Shown: positions 39,530 to 47,019 of the stretch, in pieces | How positions within the stretch are numbered: position 1 is the stretch's first letter | How the letters are laid out: every line of letters starts with the position of its first letter | Assembly: GCA_015655415.1 (NCBI GenBank) | Contig: JAATFB010000039.1 | Span: 1-50,515 of the forward strand | DNA from: Actinomycetales bacterium | GTDB taxonomy: Bacteria > Actinomycetota > Actinomycetes > Actinomycetales > Microbacteriaceae | DNA: 50,515 nt | Direction: 5' to 3' | The notes under the pieces: generated by a model | What the model was told of the DNA's origin: nothing | Databases searched by the model: none | What the model saw: the letters and a program-made list of their open reading frames with translations, nothing else | Made by a program: the position numbers and the translations under genes

Positions 39530-40581
39530 GCGCAGAACCCGCGCCGATCAGGCTTCCACCGAATCGTCCGACACCTCGACCGTATCGCGGAGGGGCCGCA
39601 ATCGAGCGGTTCCGCCGCCTTCCCGCCAGCGGAGACGAATGGGCGCCCGAAGACTTCCTCGCCTCCACCGTCGCAACCTTCGGCTCGACGGATGACGGGC
39701 TGACCGTCGTCGGCGGCATCGCGCTTCGCGACCACATCGCAGCAGACCCGCTGGGGTATCTCGGGCCCGCTCACACAGCCGCGTTCGGCCCAGACCCGCG
39801 TCTGCTGTGCAAACTGCTGCACACCGGGGAACGGCTCTTCGTGCACGTCCACCCCGACGGCGGTTTCGCCCGCCGCGAGCTCCATGCCGCCACCGGCAAG
39901 ACGGAGGCGTGGATAGTCCTCGACGTCGACGAGACTGCGGAGGGAGCCGCCTGGCTGGGCTTCCGGGACGACATCGACGAGTCGACTCTCGAATACTGGT
40001 ACGACGCCCAGGATGGCGATGCGATGCTGGCCGCAATGAATCGGCTGCCTCTTCGGCGAGGCGACGTGCTCTTTGTGCCCGCGGGGGCCGCGCACTCCAT
40101 CGGTGCCGGTGTGCTCATCCTCGAGCTCCAAGAGCCCGCGGACCTCTCGGTGATCCTCGAGTACGCGGCATTCGAGCGCCTCGAACGGCACCACTCACTG
40201 CTGGGCCTCGACAAGCGCACCGCGCTACAAGCCGTGAGCCGCACCGCCTTCGGCGAGGAGGCCATTCGCGCCTGTCTCGGGCATCTGCCCGGCGACGGAG
40301 CCGCTCAGCTTCTCCCACCTCAAGCGCGCCCGTTCTTCCGCGCCGAGTGGATGTCAGTGCCGCGCGGCGCCCAGGTGCGGGCGGCGCCCCAGTTTTCCGT
40401 CATCGTGGTGACCGAGGGGTCCGGCGATCTGGGATGGGATTCCGGCGAGATGCCGGTCGCCGCCGGCGACACGATCCTCACACCGTTCGCGAGCGGAGAG
40501 ACACGGCTCACCGGCGACCTGTCGCTGATCCGTTGCATGCCGCCTGAGCCGTCTCTGGCGCCAGGGGCTTCCACGGCCTGA
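39526..40581 (+). CDS. class I phosphomannose-isomerase-like protein
   Basis: This 351-residue cupin enzyme resembles ManA: LLCKLLHTGERLFVHVHPDG carries the zinc His pair, GKTEAWIVLD supplies the Glu, and GDVLFVPAGAAHSIGAGVLI with LELQEPADLSVILEYAAFER the remaining His and substrate region. It would interconvert an aldose and ketose 6-phosphate, feeding the kinase and aldolase. ATG 39526 overlaps the kinase stop by four bases and follows GGAGG. It is shorter than typical ManA (about 390), and the N-terminal 60 residues diverge. It is the last gene of the operon. Confidence 0.88.
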   Translation: MSAEPAPIRLPPNRPTPRPYRGGAAIERFRRLPASGDEWAPEDFLASTVATFGSTDDGLTVVGGIALRDHIAADPLGYLGPAHTAAFGPDPRLLCKLLHTGERLFVHVHPDGGFARRELHAATGKTEAWIVLDVDETAEGAAWLGFRDDIDESTLEYWYDAQDGDAMLAAMNRLPLRRGDVLFVPAGAAHSIGAGVLILELQEPADLSVILEYAAFERLERHHSLLGLDKRTALQAVSRTAFGEEAIRACLGHLPGDGAAQLLPPQARPFFRAEWMSVPRGAQVRAAPQFSVIVVTEGSGDLGWDSGEMPVAAGDTILTPFASGETRLTGDLSLIRCMPPEPSLAPGASTA

Positions 40582-40633
40582 CCCGCCAAGGAGGCGACGA
40601 TCGGCTCGTCGGCCAAGCGACGCGTCCCCCGCC

Positions 40634-40774
40634 GGCTGAGGAGCGCCGCGAGGCGACGCGTCTCGAAACCGCGCCACTGAATGCCAGCCGGGCAGGCGGG
40701 TTTCGAGACGCACGCCCGCGGCGTGCTCCTCAACCCACGACAACACGACGCACGCCCGCGGCGTGCTCCTCAAC
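40634..40774. repeat. REP-like inverted and direct repeats after the sugar operon
   Basis: GCGTCTCGAAACC (40658-40670) and GGTTTCGAGACGC (40699-40711) are perfect complements. The pairing extends imperfectly to arms of about 36 bases (40634-40670 and 40699-40734, both ending in the (T/C)TGAGGAGC / GCTCCTCAAC motif). The right arm is repeated at 40748-40774. This family is common in Microbacteriaceae intergenic regions. It lies between two convergent genes and may also act as a bidirectional terminator. Confidence 0.75.
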
Positions 40775-40789
40775 CCACGAGGGCCGAGC

Positions 40790-42466
40790 CTACGGCGCCA
40801 CGAACCGGCCGTCGGCGGCATCCTGCGGCGCCTGCTCCTTGAGCTTGAAGTGCTGCTTCTTGCCGGTGGCCGTATACGGCAGCTCGGACACGAAGGCGTA
40901 CCGGCGCGGACGCTTGTAGTCGGCGAGCGCGACGCTGGCGCGCAAGTACGCGTCCAGTTCGCGCGCGGCCTCCCGGGCATCCGTCAGCCGTCCGCTGCGC
41001 GGCTGCACGTAGGCCACGACGAGCTCGCCCCATTCCGGATCAGGCAGCCCGACCACGATCGAGTCGGCGACGCCCTCATGGCCGCCCAGCACCTCCTCGA
41101 CCTGCACCGGATGCACGTTCTCGCCTCCCGATATGATCATGTCGTCTTTGCGGCCCACGATCGTGACGACCTCGTCCTCGTCCCAGGTGGCCAGGTCGCC
41201 GGGGTACACCCAGCCGTCCCGGAACTTCTGCGCCTGTTCCGCCGGGTTGCCGAGGTAGGCGTATCCGCTCTTCACTGAGCGCATGACGACCTCGCCGATC
41301 TCCTGGCCGTCCTTCCGAACGTGATCGTCGGGCGAGGCGAACCGGTCGGCGAACACCTTGACCACTGCGACGTCGTCGTCGAGGCACGCACGTCCCGCGG
41401 CGCCGGCGGCATCCGGAAGGTCGTCGGGCCGCAGATAGGTGTTCCAGAACGCCTCGGTGGTGCCATAGCCGTTCGCGATGCGCGGCGTGAGCACACGCTG
41501 GTAGCGCAGGGCCGCGGCACGGTCGAGCGGAGCGCCCATGGTCACGATGCCGTGCAGCGACGACAGGTCACGGGGCGACGCCTCCTGAGCGTCGGCGAGC
41601 CGCTCCAGGTTGGTTGGCGCCCCGATCACGTAGGTGAGCCGGTTGTCCTGGACGCTCTCCAGCACCACCTCCGCATCGAAGCGGGGCAGCGTCACCACCT
41701 CGGCGCCGACGTAGAAGGCGGTGTTCGGGCCGGCGCAGTAGTTGCCGCCGCGGTGGAACCATGGCGACATGTTCATCGTCCGGTCCGTCGGCGCGAGCGG
41801 GAAGTGCATGATGACGTCGTGCGCGGTGAGCACCTCGTTGAGGCTCGTCAGCGGGACCGCCTTCGGCATGCCCGTCGTGCCCGAGGTGTAGAGGCGAGAG
41901 GTCTCATCCCAGGTGCTCGCGTCGGCGGGGGCGCGGAAGCTGGGCGCGTCGTCGGCGAGCAGCTCGTCGAAGCGCACCGCGCCGGGCAGCAGGTCGCCTT
42001 CGCCGACGCCGGCGATGACGCTCGGGGCATGCTCCGCGAGCTCGAGCGCGTGGCGCACGTTCGCGGTGTCGCCCACGTCGTAGACGAACACCTTCGGCCT
42101 CTGGCTGTCGAGGATGAACGCGGTCTCTCCGGGGGCGAGGCGGAAGTTCATCGGCGAGCTCACCGCGCGCAAGCCCTGCGCGGCGATGTAGAGGAACGCG
42201 AACTCCGGAACATTCATCAGCTGGTATGCGACGATGTCGCCGACCCCGACGCCCTGCCGACGCAGTCCCTCGACGAGGCGGCCGGTGGCGGCGCCCAGCT
42301 CGGCGTAGGTCCAGGCACGGCCCGACGGAGGATCGGTCAGCGCTCGTCGATGCGCGTAGCGGTGCGTGTTGCGTTCGAAGCCCGCCGCCCAGGTGAAGTG
42401 GTTCTCGAACACGCGCCGGAGCTCGCCCGGGTCATAGTCGGTGTTGCCCACGTGAGTGGATGCCAT
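40790..42466 (-). CDS. AMP-binding acyl-CoA synthetase-like protein
   Basis: This 558-residue adenylate-forming enzyme has all the motifs: LYTSGTTGMPKAVPLT (P-loop), NGYGTTEAFWNTYL, YPGDLATWDEDEVVTIVGRK with DDMIISGGENVHPVQVEEVL, and the catalytic Lys in TATGKKQHFKLKEQ. It would activate a carboxylic acid as acyl-AMP and transfer it to CoA. The substrate is unknown; the N-terminal layout is like medium- or long-chain fatty-acid and cyclohexane-type ligases. ATG 42466 is preceded by AGAAGAGG. It is not in an operon with any beta-oxidation gene, and its upstream side is filled with repeats. Confidence 0.93.
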   Translation of the reverse strand: MASTHVGNTDYDPGELRRVFENHFTWAAGFERNTHRYAHRRALTDPPSGRAWTYAELGAATGRLVEGLRRQGVGVGDIVAYQLMNVPEFAFLYIAAQGLRAVSSPMNFRLAPGETAFILDSQRPKVFVYDVGDTANVRHALELAEHAPSVIAGVGEGDLLPGAVRFDELLADDAPSFRAPADASTWDETSRLYTSGTTGMPKAVPLTSLNEVLTAHDVIMHFPLAPTDRTMNMSPWFHRGGNYCAGPNTAFYVGAEVVTLPRFDAEVVLESVQDNRLTYVIGAPTNLERLADAQEASPRDLSSLHGIVTMGAPLDRAAALRYQRVLTPRIANGYGTTEAFWNTYLRPDDLPDAAGAAGRACLDDDVAVVKVFADRFASPDDHVRKDGQEIGEVVMRSVKSGYAYLGNPAEQAQKFRDGWVYPGDLATWDEDEVVTIVGRKDDMIISGGENVHPVQVEEVLGGHEGVADSIVVGLPDPEWGELVVAYVQPRSGRLTDAREAARELDAYLRASVALADYKRPRRYAFVSELPYTATGKKQHFKLKEQAPQDAADGRFVAP

Positions 42467-42587
42467 GGTCGCCTCTTCTCTCGAGTTCGTGGTGCGCGAG
42501 ACGTGCGTCGTCGCCACGTGCCGCGCGGCCCATCCTCGACCGTAGTACCAGGTGACGCACGCCCCCAGATCCCCCCGCCCCCCTCGC

Positions 42588-42727
42588 GCCCTGAGCCCGT
42601 CGAAGGGCACCCTGAGCCCGTCGAAGGGCCCCCTCTCGCACCCCGAGCCCGTCGCGGGCCCCGCCGCGCCCTGAGCCCGTCGAAGGGCCCGCCCGAGCCC
42701 TCTCGCGCCCTGAGCCCGTCGACGGGC
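42588..42727. repeat. five GCCCTGAGCCCGTCGAAGGGC-type palindromic units
   Basis: About five copies of a 20-21-base imperfect palindrome (CCCTGAGCCCGTCGAAGGG) occur, two of them adjacent and the others separated by 8-18 bases. Single related units appear near 43850. It is a REP-like family lying between divergent genes, and it keeps false frames open on both strands. Confidence 0.8.
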
Positions 42728-42767
42728 ACCGCCCCTGAGCAGGGCCGAAGGCGGCTCCCGGCTCGCG

Positions 42768-42773
42768 TAGCCT
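42768..42773 (+). promoter_or_regulatory. -10 box (TAGCCT) of the APH-family gene
   Basis: TAGCCT lies 9 bases before ATG 42783, giving a leaderless or nearly leaderless transcript. Confidence 0.5.
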
Positions 42774-42782
42774 GTAACGGCC

Positions 42783-43739
42783 ATGCACATGCCAGCCGCG
42801 GACATCCACGTCGACGAAAGCCTCGTGCGCGCCCTTCTGCAGGAGCAGCATCCCGACCTCGGCGGCGAGCTGAGGCTGTCGCTGAACGGCTGGGACAACG
42901 CGATCTTCCGCCTCGGCGAACATCTCGCGGTGCGCGTGCCGCGCCGCACCGCCGCCGCCCACCTGGTCGCGCACGAGCAGCGCTGGCTTCCGGAGCTCGC
43001 GCCGTCTTTGCCCGTGGCCGTACCGGCTCCGGTTCGCATCGGCGTGCCGAGTGGGCGGTTCCCTTGGCCGTGGAGCGTCGTGCGCTGGATCGAGGGCGTG
43101 GATGCCGCAGATGTCTCGGCGTCTGAGCGCACCCCTCTCGCGGTGCCGCTGGCACGCTTCATCGTCGCGCTGCACGTGCCCGCTCCGGGCACCGCCGACG
43201 GCCTTCTGCATCCCGATGTGCCGCTCAACCCCGTGCGGGGCGTGCCGCTCCACTCCCGCGATCGGGCCGTGCGCGAGCGCCTGTGGGAGCTGCGCAGGCT
43301 GTGGGATGTGACCGCGCTCACGGGCCTGTGGGAGGAGGCGCTGGCCGCGCCGCGCTGGCAGGGGCCGCCGATCTGGCTGCACGGCGACCCGCATCCGGGG
43401 AACCTCGTTTTGAGCGCCGAACCGGGCCGTCCGGTCGAGCTCGCCGGGGTGCTCGACTTCGGCGATCTCACGGCGGGGGATCCCGCCACCGACCTGGCGA
43501 CGGCGTGGCTCAGCTTCACTCCGGAGGCACGCGCCGTCTTCCGTGCCGTGGTGGCGGACGGCTCGCACCCGGATGCCGGCGGGGTCGACGCCGCCACGTG
43601 GCTGCGCGCCCGTGGGTGGGCTCTCGCGATCGGCACGGCCCTGGTGACGGCATCCGATGACGATCCGAGGATGCACGCGCTTGGCACCCACGCGCTCGCA
43701 CAGCTGCTGAACGAGGCCTACGGGGTCGTCTCGCGCTGA
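42783..43739 (+). CDS. aminoglycoside-phosphotransferase-family kinase
   Basis: This 318-residue protein has a protein-kinase-like fold: LSLNGWDNAIFRLGEHLAVR in the N-lobe with the ATP-binding Arg/Lys strand, the catalytic loop IWLHGDPHPGNLVL, and the metal motif GVLDFGDLTAGDPATDL. These fit the APH/choline-kinase family. Chromosomal members of this kind usually phosphorylate small metabolites or are of unknown function. Real aminoglycoside resistance cannot be claimed. ATG 42783 lies 9 bases after TAGCCT. Confidence 0.9.
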   Translation: MHMPAADIHVDESLVRALLQEQHPDLGGELRLSLNGWDNAIFRLGEHLAVRVPRRTAAAHLVAHEQRWLPELAPSLPVAVPAPVRIGVPSGRFPWPWSVVRWIEGVDAADVSASERTPLAVPLARFIVALHVPAPGTADGLLHPDVPLNPVRGVPLHSRDRAVRERLWELRRLWDVTALTGLWEEALAAPRWQGPPIWLHGDPHPGNLVLSAEPGRPVELAGVLDFGDLTAGDPATDLATAWLSFTPEARAVFRAVVADGSHPDAGGVDAATWLRARGWALAIGTALVTASDDDPRMHALGTHALAQLLNEAYGVVSR

Positions 43740-43886
43740 GCCCGAGCCCCCGCCGGCCGCGCCCGTCCCGCCGGCCGCGCCTGTCGAGACCGCCCACTCC
43801 GCCGGTCGAGCCCGTCGAGACCACCCCGCCCCCAGCGCTGCGATTCCTGAGCCTGTCGAAGGGCCCGTCGTGCCACCCTGGAATGC
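43740..43886. other. repeat-bearing intergenic gap
   Basis: It contains CCGCCGGTCGAGCCCGTCGA-type and GAGCCTGTCGAAGGG-type REP units. CACCCT lies 7 bases before GTG 43887 and is a possible leaderless -10. Confidence 0.5.
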
Positions 43887-44621
43887 GTGCGCCCCTTCCT
43901 CCTGCTCGCCACGCGATCCGACGACGCCCTCGCCGAGGCCGAGTACCAGGCGTTCCGCGCCTTCGCGGGGCTCGAGCCGACGGAGCTGATGCGCATCCGG
44001 CTCGAGCGCGAGCCGATGCCGCAGTTCGACCTTGATGACTTCTCGGGCGTGTTCGTCGGCGGCAGCCCGTTCAACGCGAGCGACCCGCGCGAGTCGAAGT
44101 CCGACGTTCAGCTGCGCGTGGAGGCGGAGATGTCCGCGCTGCTGGACCGCGTGGTCGCCTCGGATTTCCCGTTCTTCGGCGCCTGCTACGGCGTGGGCAC
44201 CCTCGGCGTGCACGAGGGCGGTGTCGTCGACCGCACGTACGGCGAGCCGGCCGGAGCCATCGAGGTGACGGTGACGGATGCGGGCGCCCGCGACCCGCTG
44301 TTCGGCGAGCTTCCGAGGAGCTTCCACGCCTGGGTCGGGCACAAGGAGGCCGTCAGCCGGCTGCCGCCGGGTGCCGTCCTGCTGGCCGCAGGCGACGCGT
44401 GCCCGGTGCAGGCGTTCCGTCTGCGCTCGAATCTGTACGCGACGCAGTTCCATCCCGAGCTGACCGCGGACGACATCGTCGAACGCGTGCGCGCGTACCG
44501 TTACGAGGGATACTTCGATCCAGACCGCCTGGACGACACGGAGCGTGCCATCCGTTCCGCGCCGCCCGTCACCGCCCCGAGCGCGCTGCTGCGGATGTTC
44601 GCCGAACGCTATGCACGCTGA
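43887..44621 (+). CDS. class I glutamine amidotransferase-like protein
   Basis: This 244-residue protein has the nucleophile elbow FFGACYGVGTLG (Cys in GxCxG) and the His-Glu of the triad in YATQFHPELTADD. The overall form is the stand-alone GMP-synthase-like amidotransferase: VGGSPFNASDP near residue 55 and WVGHKEAVSRLPPGAVLLAA before the triad His. The normal Gly-Gln after the elbow is Val-Gly here, so glutamine use is uncertain. Proteins like this are often annotated GMP synthase but act on unknown substrates. No synthetase partner is adjacent. Confidence 0.88.
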   Translation: MRPFLLLATRSDDALAEAEYQAFRAFAGLEPTELMRIRLEREPMPQFDLDDFSGVFVGGSPFNASDPRESKSDVQLRVEAEMSALLDRVVASDFPFFGACYGVGTLGVHEGGVVDRTYGEPAGAIEVTVTDAGARDPLFGELPRSFHAWVGHKEAVSRLPPGAVLLAAGDACPVQAFRLRSNLYATQFHPELTADDIVERVRAYRYEGYFDPDRLDDTERAIRSAPPVTAPSALLRMFAERYAR

Positions 44622-44743
44622 CACATCGAGCGGCGCTGACACATCGAGCACGGGAGAGAGCTGAGCCGCCGCACATGCTCGGCCGCACGGTTTGAGCGTG
44701 CGCACAGGAACGCCACAACGTGCGCCGATGCGTGCGGAGCACC

Positions 44744-45091
44744 ATGGTCGTCATGCCGGACTACTCAGCAGAGATGGAGTTCAGCGCTCCGGATTTCGCC
44801 GCTCCCGAGTTCCGGATGCTCCGCCGCCAGCTGCTCCCCCTCCTCGCGGCCTCGCCGGGAGTGCGAGGCACCCGTGTCGACCGCTCGGGGAGGCGCATCA
44901 CGGCGGACGTCCTGGTCAGCGCCCCCAGCTCATCCACGGCGCGGGCCAGGGCGGGCTCGCTGGCACGCGGCCTCGTCGCCAGGCTCGCCAGGGTGCGCAC
45001 CGGACGGGTCTCGGTGCGCGTCGAGCTGAACCGCCGCGAACGCGTGGGAGCCGAACGGGAAGACGGCCCGCGCACGCTCGTCCCGCGATGA
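44744..45091 (+). CDS. small basic protein, unknown
   Basis: This protein of about 115 residues begins MVVMPDYSAEMEFSAPDFAA. It has an acidic start and an arginine-rich end (LVARLARVRTGRVSVRVELN, RRERVGAERE). No family is recognised. ATG 44744 is chosen because GGAG lies 4 bases upstream; a GTG at 44720 is the longest in-frame start. Codon use looks like its neighbours. The middle alternates hydrophobic and Arg residues, suggesting a small alpha/beta domain. It is followed by a hairpin (CCCCC-TGAC-GGGGG, 45127-45140). Confidence 0.6.
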   Translation: MVVMPDYSAEMEFSAPDFAAPEFRMLRRQLLPLLAASPGVRGTRVDRSGRRITADVLVSAPSSSTARARAGSLARGLVARLARVRTGRVSVRVELNRRERVGAEREDGPRTLVPR

Positions 45092-45130
45092 CGCGTCGCC
45101 GTTCGCAGCGAACGTCCTTCGGCTAACCCC

Positions 45131-45159
45131 CTGACGGGGGACGCGGAATGCGCTACCCT
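45131..45159 (+). promoter_or_regulatory. promoter of the candidate structured RNA
   Basis: CTGACG (45131-45136), exactly 17 bases, and TACCCT (45154-45159). The predicted start is near 45166. The -35 partly overlaps a hairpin (45127-45140) that could end the upstream gene. Confidence 0.5.
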
Positions 45160-45165
45160 GAAGAC

Positions 45166-45300
45166 CAAGCCCCTGGATGTGGCACTCAGCACTCCCGGCA
45201 GTTAGCGCTGAAGGGAAGGCGGTGGGTGCGTTCCCAGGGGAATGCAGGGCATCCTGGCGGTCGAGTGTTCGGGTCACTCCTCCGCCAGGATTCCTGCATT
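45166..45300 (+). ncRNA. candidate structured RNA with strong terminal hairpin
   Basis: Nested complements suggest an ordered fold: CCCCTGG (45170-45176) with CCAGGGG (45234-45240), GCAC (45182-45185) with GTGC (45226-45229), and TCAGC (45186-45190) with GCTGA (45207-45211). Directly after comes a long hairpin, 45241-45260 with 45282-45300, pairing 18-19 positions with one bulged base and a loop holding a further GAGTG/CACTC pair. A promoter lies just upstream. No known RNA family (SRP RNA, tmRNA, RNase P, riboswitches) is recognised. The hairpin has no T-run. The inverted pairs could also be read on the minus strand. Confidence 0.4.
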
Positions 45301-45908
45301 TGGAGCCAAGAGCCCGTCCGGTGCGCGCGGTCGACGTCCGGCAAGCGCGGCCTGTGCGGGCCGACGCGAACGGGGCATGTTCCCTCGCCGGGCACGCTCC
45401 CACCCCCGAGCACACCCTCGCCCGCCCAACGCACATTCCCTCGCCGAGCACACATCAATCCCGCGAGCACACTGCTGCCCACCCAGCACACATCGCATGG
45501 ACGCCGGCTCCACGTGGAGTCGCGAATCGTCCGTGGGGCCGACGACACCGTGCGCGATCGCGGGCGCCACGTAACGACGAATCCCCGCGGCCTCACCGAC
45601 ACCGTGCGCGATCGACGACACCGTGTGGGGTCGCGGATCGTCCGTGGGGCCGACGACGACACCACGTGAGATCACCGACACCGCGTGACGTCCCCGACAC
45701 CACATCGGATCACCGACACCACGCGAGGGGGCACCGACGCCACGTGACGTCCCAGACGCCGTGCGGCGACGACCACTCCCCACGAGATGCCATCGCCGGA
45801 CACGACACACGGATGCCGTCGCCGGACGAGACGTACGGATTCCATCGCCGGACACGACACACGGATGCCGTCGCCGGACGAGACGTACGGGGCCGTCGCG
45901 GGCCCGCG
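45301..45908. other. gene-free, low-complexity region
   Basis: These 600 bases contain no credible gene. They hold repeats of TCGCG(A/G)ATCGTCCGTGGGGC (45520 and 45630), GACACCGTGCGCGATCG-type units and the 52-base tandem repeat at 45790-45890. Long open frames on both strands are products of the repeats. Confidence 0.6.
45790..45890. repeat. perfect 52-base tandem duplication
   Basis: A unit of 52 bases beginning CCATCGCCGGACACGAC is present twice; within each unit a 26-base half-repeat is visible (ATCGCCGGACACGAC / GTCGCCGGACGAGAC). It lies just before the end of the alcohol dehydrogenase gene and could vary in number. Confidence 0.8.
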
Positions 45909-46910
45909 TCAGCGCACCCGCAGCACCATCGAGCCGGACGAGCGTCCGCGCCGAAGCGCATCGAGGGCGTCGTCGGCGTGCTCGAAGTCCACCATCGTGA
46001 CCGCCGGGGCCAGTCGGATGCCTGTCGCAACCGCCAGGAACTGTTCGCCGTCCGCCCGCGTGTTCGACGTCACCGTGCGCAGGTCGCGCTCGTGGAACAC
46101 CGTCGACTCGTACGCCATGCTCGGGATGTCGGACATCTCGATGCCCGCGCACACCACGGTGCCACCGGGACGGGTGGCGGCCAGGGCCACCGGCACCAGC
46201 CCGCCCGCCGGGGCGAAGATGATCGCGGCGTCCAGCGGCTCCGGCGGGGCGTCCTCCGCATCGCCGACGAAGTCCATCCCGAGCTCGCGCGCCAGGGCGC
46301 GGTTCGCCTCGCCCCGGGTCATCGCGAACACGCGTGCACCCTGTGACCTCGCCACCAGCGCGGTCAGGTGCCCGCTCGAGCCGAACCCGTAGATGCCCAG
46401 GATGCCGCCGGGCGGCAGGTTCGCGCGCTTGAGGGATCTGAAGCCGATGATCCCGGCGCATAGCAGCGGTGCGATGGGAGCGGGATCGGTGCGGGCGGCG
46501 AGCGTCGCGCCGAGGTCGTAGGCGTATGCCTCGGGAACCGTCGTGTACTCGGCGTAGCCGCCATCGGCGTCCCAGCCGGTGTACTGCGAGCGGGGGCAGA
46601 GGTTCTCCGCCCCCGCTCGGCACCACCTGCACACCCCGCACGTGCTCCGCAGCCACGCCACCCCCACGAGGTCGCCCTCGGCGAAGCGACGCGCACGCGC
46701 CCCGCGGGCGACGACGGTTCCGATCGTCTGGTGCCCAGGCACCACGTGCCGAACGTGCCGGGGGATCTCCTCGTCCACGACGTGCAGGTCGGTGCGGCAC
46801 ACGCCACACACCTCCACCCGCACGAGCACCTCGTCGTCGGCCGGCGCGGGCACATCGGTCTCGACGAGGGCCAGCGCCCCCGGTTCGTCACCCGTGCGCC
46901 ACGCGCGCAT
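45909..46910 (-). CDS. zinc-dependent alcohol dehydrogenase family protein
   Basis: This 333-residue medium-chain dehydrogenase has the catalytic zinc Cys in EVCGVCRTDLHVVD, His in VVPGHQTIGTVV, and structural zinc Cys residues in STCGVCRWCRAGAENLC. The cofactor motif is GILGIYGFGSSGHLTALVA (GxGxxG). It would oxidise alcohols or reduce aldehydes with NAD(P). The substrate is unknown; similar actinobacterial proteins act on primary alcohols. ATG 46910 starts at MRAWRTGDEPGALALVETDV, with a GTG five codons upstream as an alternative. It lies downstream of the surface-protein gene on the same strand, separated by 109 bases. Confidence 0.93.
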   Translation of the reverse strand: MRAWRTGDEPGALALVETDVPAPADDEVLVRVEVCGVCRTDLHVVDEEIPRHVRHVVPGHQTIGTVVARGARARRFAEGDLVGVAWLRSTCGVCRWCRAGAENLCPRSQYTGWDADGGYAEYTTVPEAYAYDLGATLAARTDPAPIAPLLCAGIIGFRSLKRANLPPGGILGIYGFGSSGHLTALVARSQGARVFAMTRGEANRALARELGMDFVGDAEDAPPEPLDAAIIFAPAGGLVPVALAATRPGGTVVCAGIEMSDIPSMAYESTVFHERDLRTVTSNTRADGEQFLAVATGIRLAPAVTMVDFEHADDALDALRRGRSSGSMVLRVR

Positions 46911-47019
46911 CGTCCGTGCCGTCACGTGCCGCTTCCATGACGCGGTCCCCGGCCGGCAGTCCCGCAGGACGCACGGCCGGCCACCGCCCCAGCGCGACAC
47001 ACGCCCATCGGATCCGCCC

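Noticed and set aside
42783..43739. Aminoglycoside resistance gene
   Set aside because: Only the general kinase motifs are present; the family is broad and the chromosomal context gives no support for resistance.
42467..44705. Long minus-strand frames upstream of the acyl-CoA ligase
   Set aside because: They run through REP repeats and antisense to the APH and amidotransferase genes; the ligase starts at 42466.
45186..45211. CIRCE-like heat-shock operator
   Set aside because: TCAGCACTC-N8-TAGCGCTGA has the wrong spacer and several mismatches, and no groES/groEL or dnaJ gene follows.
45210..45240. Cobalamin-riboswitch-like GGGAAG..CGGTG stretch
   Set aside because: The downstream CCCGCAAC core and the rest of the fold are absent, and no cobalamin-related gene follows.
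45262..45279. tRNA T-arm-like GAGTG-TTCGGGT-CACTC
   Set aside because: No acceptor, D or anticodon arms around it; the conserved A of the T-loop is missing. It is the tip of the long hairpin.
45274..46809. 511-codon minus-strand frame and a 389-codon plus-strand frame near the dehydrogenase
   Set aside because: They are kept open by tandem repeats and by overlap with the true dehydrogenase frame; no start signals or domains.
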